A stretch of DNA of 6,713 nucleotides from Bacillota bacterium. Lineage in GTDB: Bacteria > Bacillota > Clostridia > Christensenellales > SZUA-584. The notes beneath the pieces were generated by a model, which was not told where the DNA came from, searched no databases, and worked only from the letters and a program-made list of their open reading frames with translations. Each line of letters starts with the position of its first letter. The stretch's first letter is position 1. This document shows positions 5,645 to 6,713 of the stretch, piece by piece. Made by a program: the position numbers and the translations under genes. The stretch covers positions 1 to 6,713 of the forward strand of contig JAEZNC010000163.1 in the NCBI GenBank assembly GCA_023441905.1, written 5' to 3'.

Positions 5645-6124
5645 ATGGCGAGAGTAAAAAATGAACCGCCCCGTATGATGAAGAATCTGCCGGATGCGAG
5701 CATTCCGTCCGGAACAACGTTTGCCGGCAATATTGACACATTGAGCGGCGTGCGCGTGGACGGCACCGTAAAAGGCAGCGTCAAGGCGGGCGGCGATATC
5801 ACAATCGGCGTGGATGGCGCGGTTGATGGCAGTGTGAGCGCGATCAATGTGAACATCGCGGGCAGAATCAACGGCAACTTGACCGCTTCGGGCGCTGTTC
5901 AGATGCTGAGCGGATCAAAGCTGACCGGTGATCTGGTCGCATCCAGCTTTGCGATTGAAAACGGCGCGTATTACAAAGGCAAGTGCACCATCAGCGACGG
6001 CAAGGATCAGCAGCTGCTGAGCACCCCTGTTGAGGAAAAGAAGCACGACGTTAAGAAGAAAGAAAAAGCCGCGGCAGAGCCCGAAGCAGCGCCCAAGGCA
6101 GAGGCGGCGGTAAAAACGGCATAA
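5645..6124 (+). CDS. Bactofilin (DUF583) cytoskeletal protein
   Basis: This 159-residue protein has a bactofilin core at about residues 19-116. It is a right-handed beta-helix built from short repeats such as TFAGNIDTLSGVRVDGTVKG and SVSAINVNIAGRINGNLTAS, with regularly spaced Gly, Val and Ile. A short N-terminal tail precedes the core, and the C-terminal tail (129-159) is Lys, Ala, Glu and Pro rich. Bactofilins polymerise without nucleotide into cytosolic or membrane-bound filaments that localise envelope enzymes and shape cells. The start at 5645 has AAGGAG (5631-5636) at an 8-base spacing; a GTG at 5636 overlaps that site. The gene lies 17 bases after the membrane-anchored L,D-transpeptidase-like protein and is followed by a strong terminator, so the pair probably forms the end of an operon. 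The gene beside a bactofilin is often an M23 peptidase; none is seen here. Confidence 0.94.
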   Translation: MARVKNEPPRMMKNLPDASIPSGTTFAGNIDTLSGVRVDGTVKGSVKAGGDITIGVDGAVDGSVSAINVNIAGRINGNLTASGAVQMLSGSKLTGDLVASSFAIENGAYYKGKCTISDGKDQQLLSTPVEEKKHDVKKKEKAAAEPEAAPKAEAAVKTA

Positions 6125-6137
6125 CATATGGTCTCAC

Positions 6138-6170
6138 AGCCTGATGGGCATTAGCCTGTCAGGCTTTTTT
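6138..6170 (+). terminator. Intrinsic terminator after the bactofilin gene
   Basis: AGCCTGA (6138-6144) pairs perfectly with TCAGGCT (6159-6165). An inner GGC/GCC stem closes an ATTA loop, and a run of six T follows (6165-6170). It lies 13 bases after the bactofilin stop codon and ends the rightward operon. Confidence 0.88.
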
Positions 6171-6398
6171 GTTTTGCTGAAGCAACAAAAGCGTATCTCA
6201 TTCCCTTCCTGTTTATCCGAATAAATAAACTTCAAGGAGCACCATTGATCTCTCATTGGATTTTAACAACTATACATTAAGCTTTAAAGTCCTTTTGAAA
6301 ACATTAGTGAGGGGATTAAAATACCCTTTCATTGTCTGTTCTCTTTGTATCCCAATATCTTAGTCAATAATGAGTGAAATCAATGATATTTCTCTTAC
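6171..6398. other. AT-rich intergenic stretch without recognised feature
   Basis: Between the two terminators I find no frame with a plausible start, ribosome site and protein-like composition on either strand. A small TTGC-TGAA-GCAA hairpin lies near 6174-6185, just after the first terminator, with no clear role. The stretch is AT-rich compared with the neighbouring genes. Confidence 0.5.
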
Positions 6399-6424
6399 AA
6401 AAAAAGCACTCGTCCAAGTGCTTT
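6399..6424 (-). terminator. Orphan leftward intrinsic terminator
   Basis: On the minus strand AAAGCACT (6417-6424) pairs with AGTGCTTT (6403-6410) around a 6-base loop (6411-6416). A run of seven T (6399-6405) completes a standard intrinsic terminator. No convincing minus-strand gene precedes it inside the window: 6425-6713 holds repeats and short stop-riddled frames. It may end a small RNA, or it may have belonged to a gene since displaced by the repeat insertion to its right. Confidence 0.7.
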
Positions 6425-6474
6425 CAGCTTGATGAAAACCCATCCTGTCACGGCTGTAGAATATAACCTAATCG

Positions 6475-6586
6475 GTCATCCATTCTACTCCGCAATAAGG
6501 CGCAAGCGACGACGATGCGGAATAATCCATGTGTTTATGCTCTTAGCCATAGGATTCCTCTTGCGCTCACGCTCCATCGGAATGAC
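6475..6586. repeat. Short interspersed repeat, copy B
   Basis: This 112-base element is bounded by GTCATCC (6475-6481) and GGAATGAC (6579-6586), an imperfect inverted repeat. It matches copy A at 1624-1696 in the same orientation at its left end (12 of 15 bases) and in an internal block (6504-6521, 15 of 18). Its right part, read on the minus strand (TGTCATTCCGATGGAGCG...GGAATCC), resembles dispersed TGTCATTC...GAATCC sequences found in many bacterial genomes. No coding frame is supported. Confidence 0.55.
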
Positions 6587-6676
6587 ACTTATCACTATTC
6601 GGCAGTCTGTAAGGACTCTCTGTTAAGTGAGCAGCCCAAAAGTGAGCCGATGCAATCAAACTTGCACGCACCATTG

Positions 6677-6713
6677 CCTCCCTCTAGAGGGAGGTGGCAC
6701 GAAGTGCCGGAGG
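6677..6713. repeat. Nested palindromic repeat at the window edge
   Basis: A perfect 18-base palindrome CCTCCCTCTAGAGGGAGG (6677-6694) is followed after one base by a 5-pair hairpin GGCAC-GAA-GTGCC (6696-6708) and a final GGAGG (6709-6713) that could pair with the first CCTCC. The element probably continues beyond the window. It looks like one of the dispersed palindromic non-coding repeats of gut Clostridia; the family name is not known to me. Confidence 0.6.

Noticed and set aside
6429..6626. Plus-strand 65-codon frame at the right end
   Set aside because: It lies across interspersed repeat copy B and has no ribosome site or domain.

Overview
The window looks like a chromosomal segment of an anaerobic, gut-type Clostridia (Firmicutes). 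The reasons are AGGAGG-type ribosome binding sites ahead of nearly every gene, AT-rich intergenic DNA between moderately GC-rich genes, and protein families (a standalone LOR/SDH-type protein, a CoA-disulfide reductase/rhodanese fusion, a small bactofilin with a membrane-anchored partner) familiar from that class. No phylogenetic marker is present, so this is an inference. There is no phage, IS transposase, CRISPR array, tRNA or rRNA.

Left half, minus strand. A divergent promoter region (about 3662-3820) separates two transcription directions. Leftward runs a NADH/FAD oxidoreductase of the CoA-disulfide/persulfide reductase family with a C-terminal rhodanese domain (2018-3661). One base after it comes a short, cysteine-rich ArsR-family repressor (1747-2016). 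Together they look like a self-regulated reactive-sulfur or thiol-stress unit. The reductase is odd: the position of the catalytic Cys43 is Ser, while the rhodanese Cys510 is intact. After a 213-base gap holding a short interspersed repeat comes a LOR/SDH-type (archaeal ornithine cyclodeaminase-like) protein that lacks the usual N-terminal domain (457-1533). It is closed by an AT-rich intrinsic terminator (401-436). Left of that is a probable frameshifted small gene remnant (125-338).

Right half, plus strand. An extended -10 promoter drives a xylose-isomerase-like TIM-barrel protein with intact metal ligands (3821-4633). It is followed by a membrane-anchored protein whose C-terminal domain resembles a degenerate L,D-transpeptidase motif (4734-5627), then a bactofilin (5645-6124) and a clear terminator (6138-6170). 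The last two are a likely cell-envelope or cell-shape pair, with the anchored wall-domain protein standing where an M23 peptidase is often found beside bactofilins.

The final 540 bases hold no convincing gene. They contain an orphan leftward terminator, a second copy of the interspersed repeat seen at 1624-1696, and a nested palindrome at the right edge. The best leads are the Cys43-to-Ser reductase with its ArsR partner, and the L,D-transpeptidase-like/bactofilin pair.
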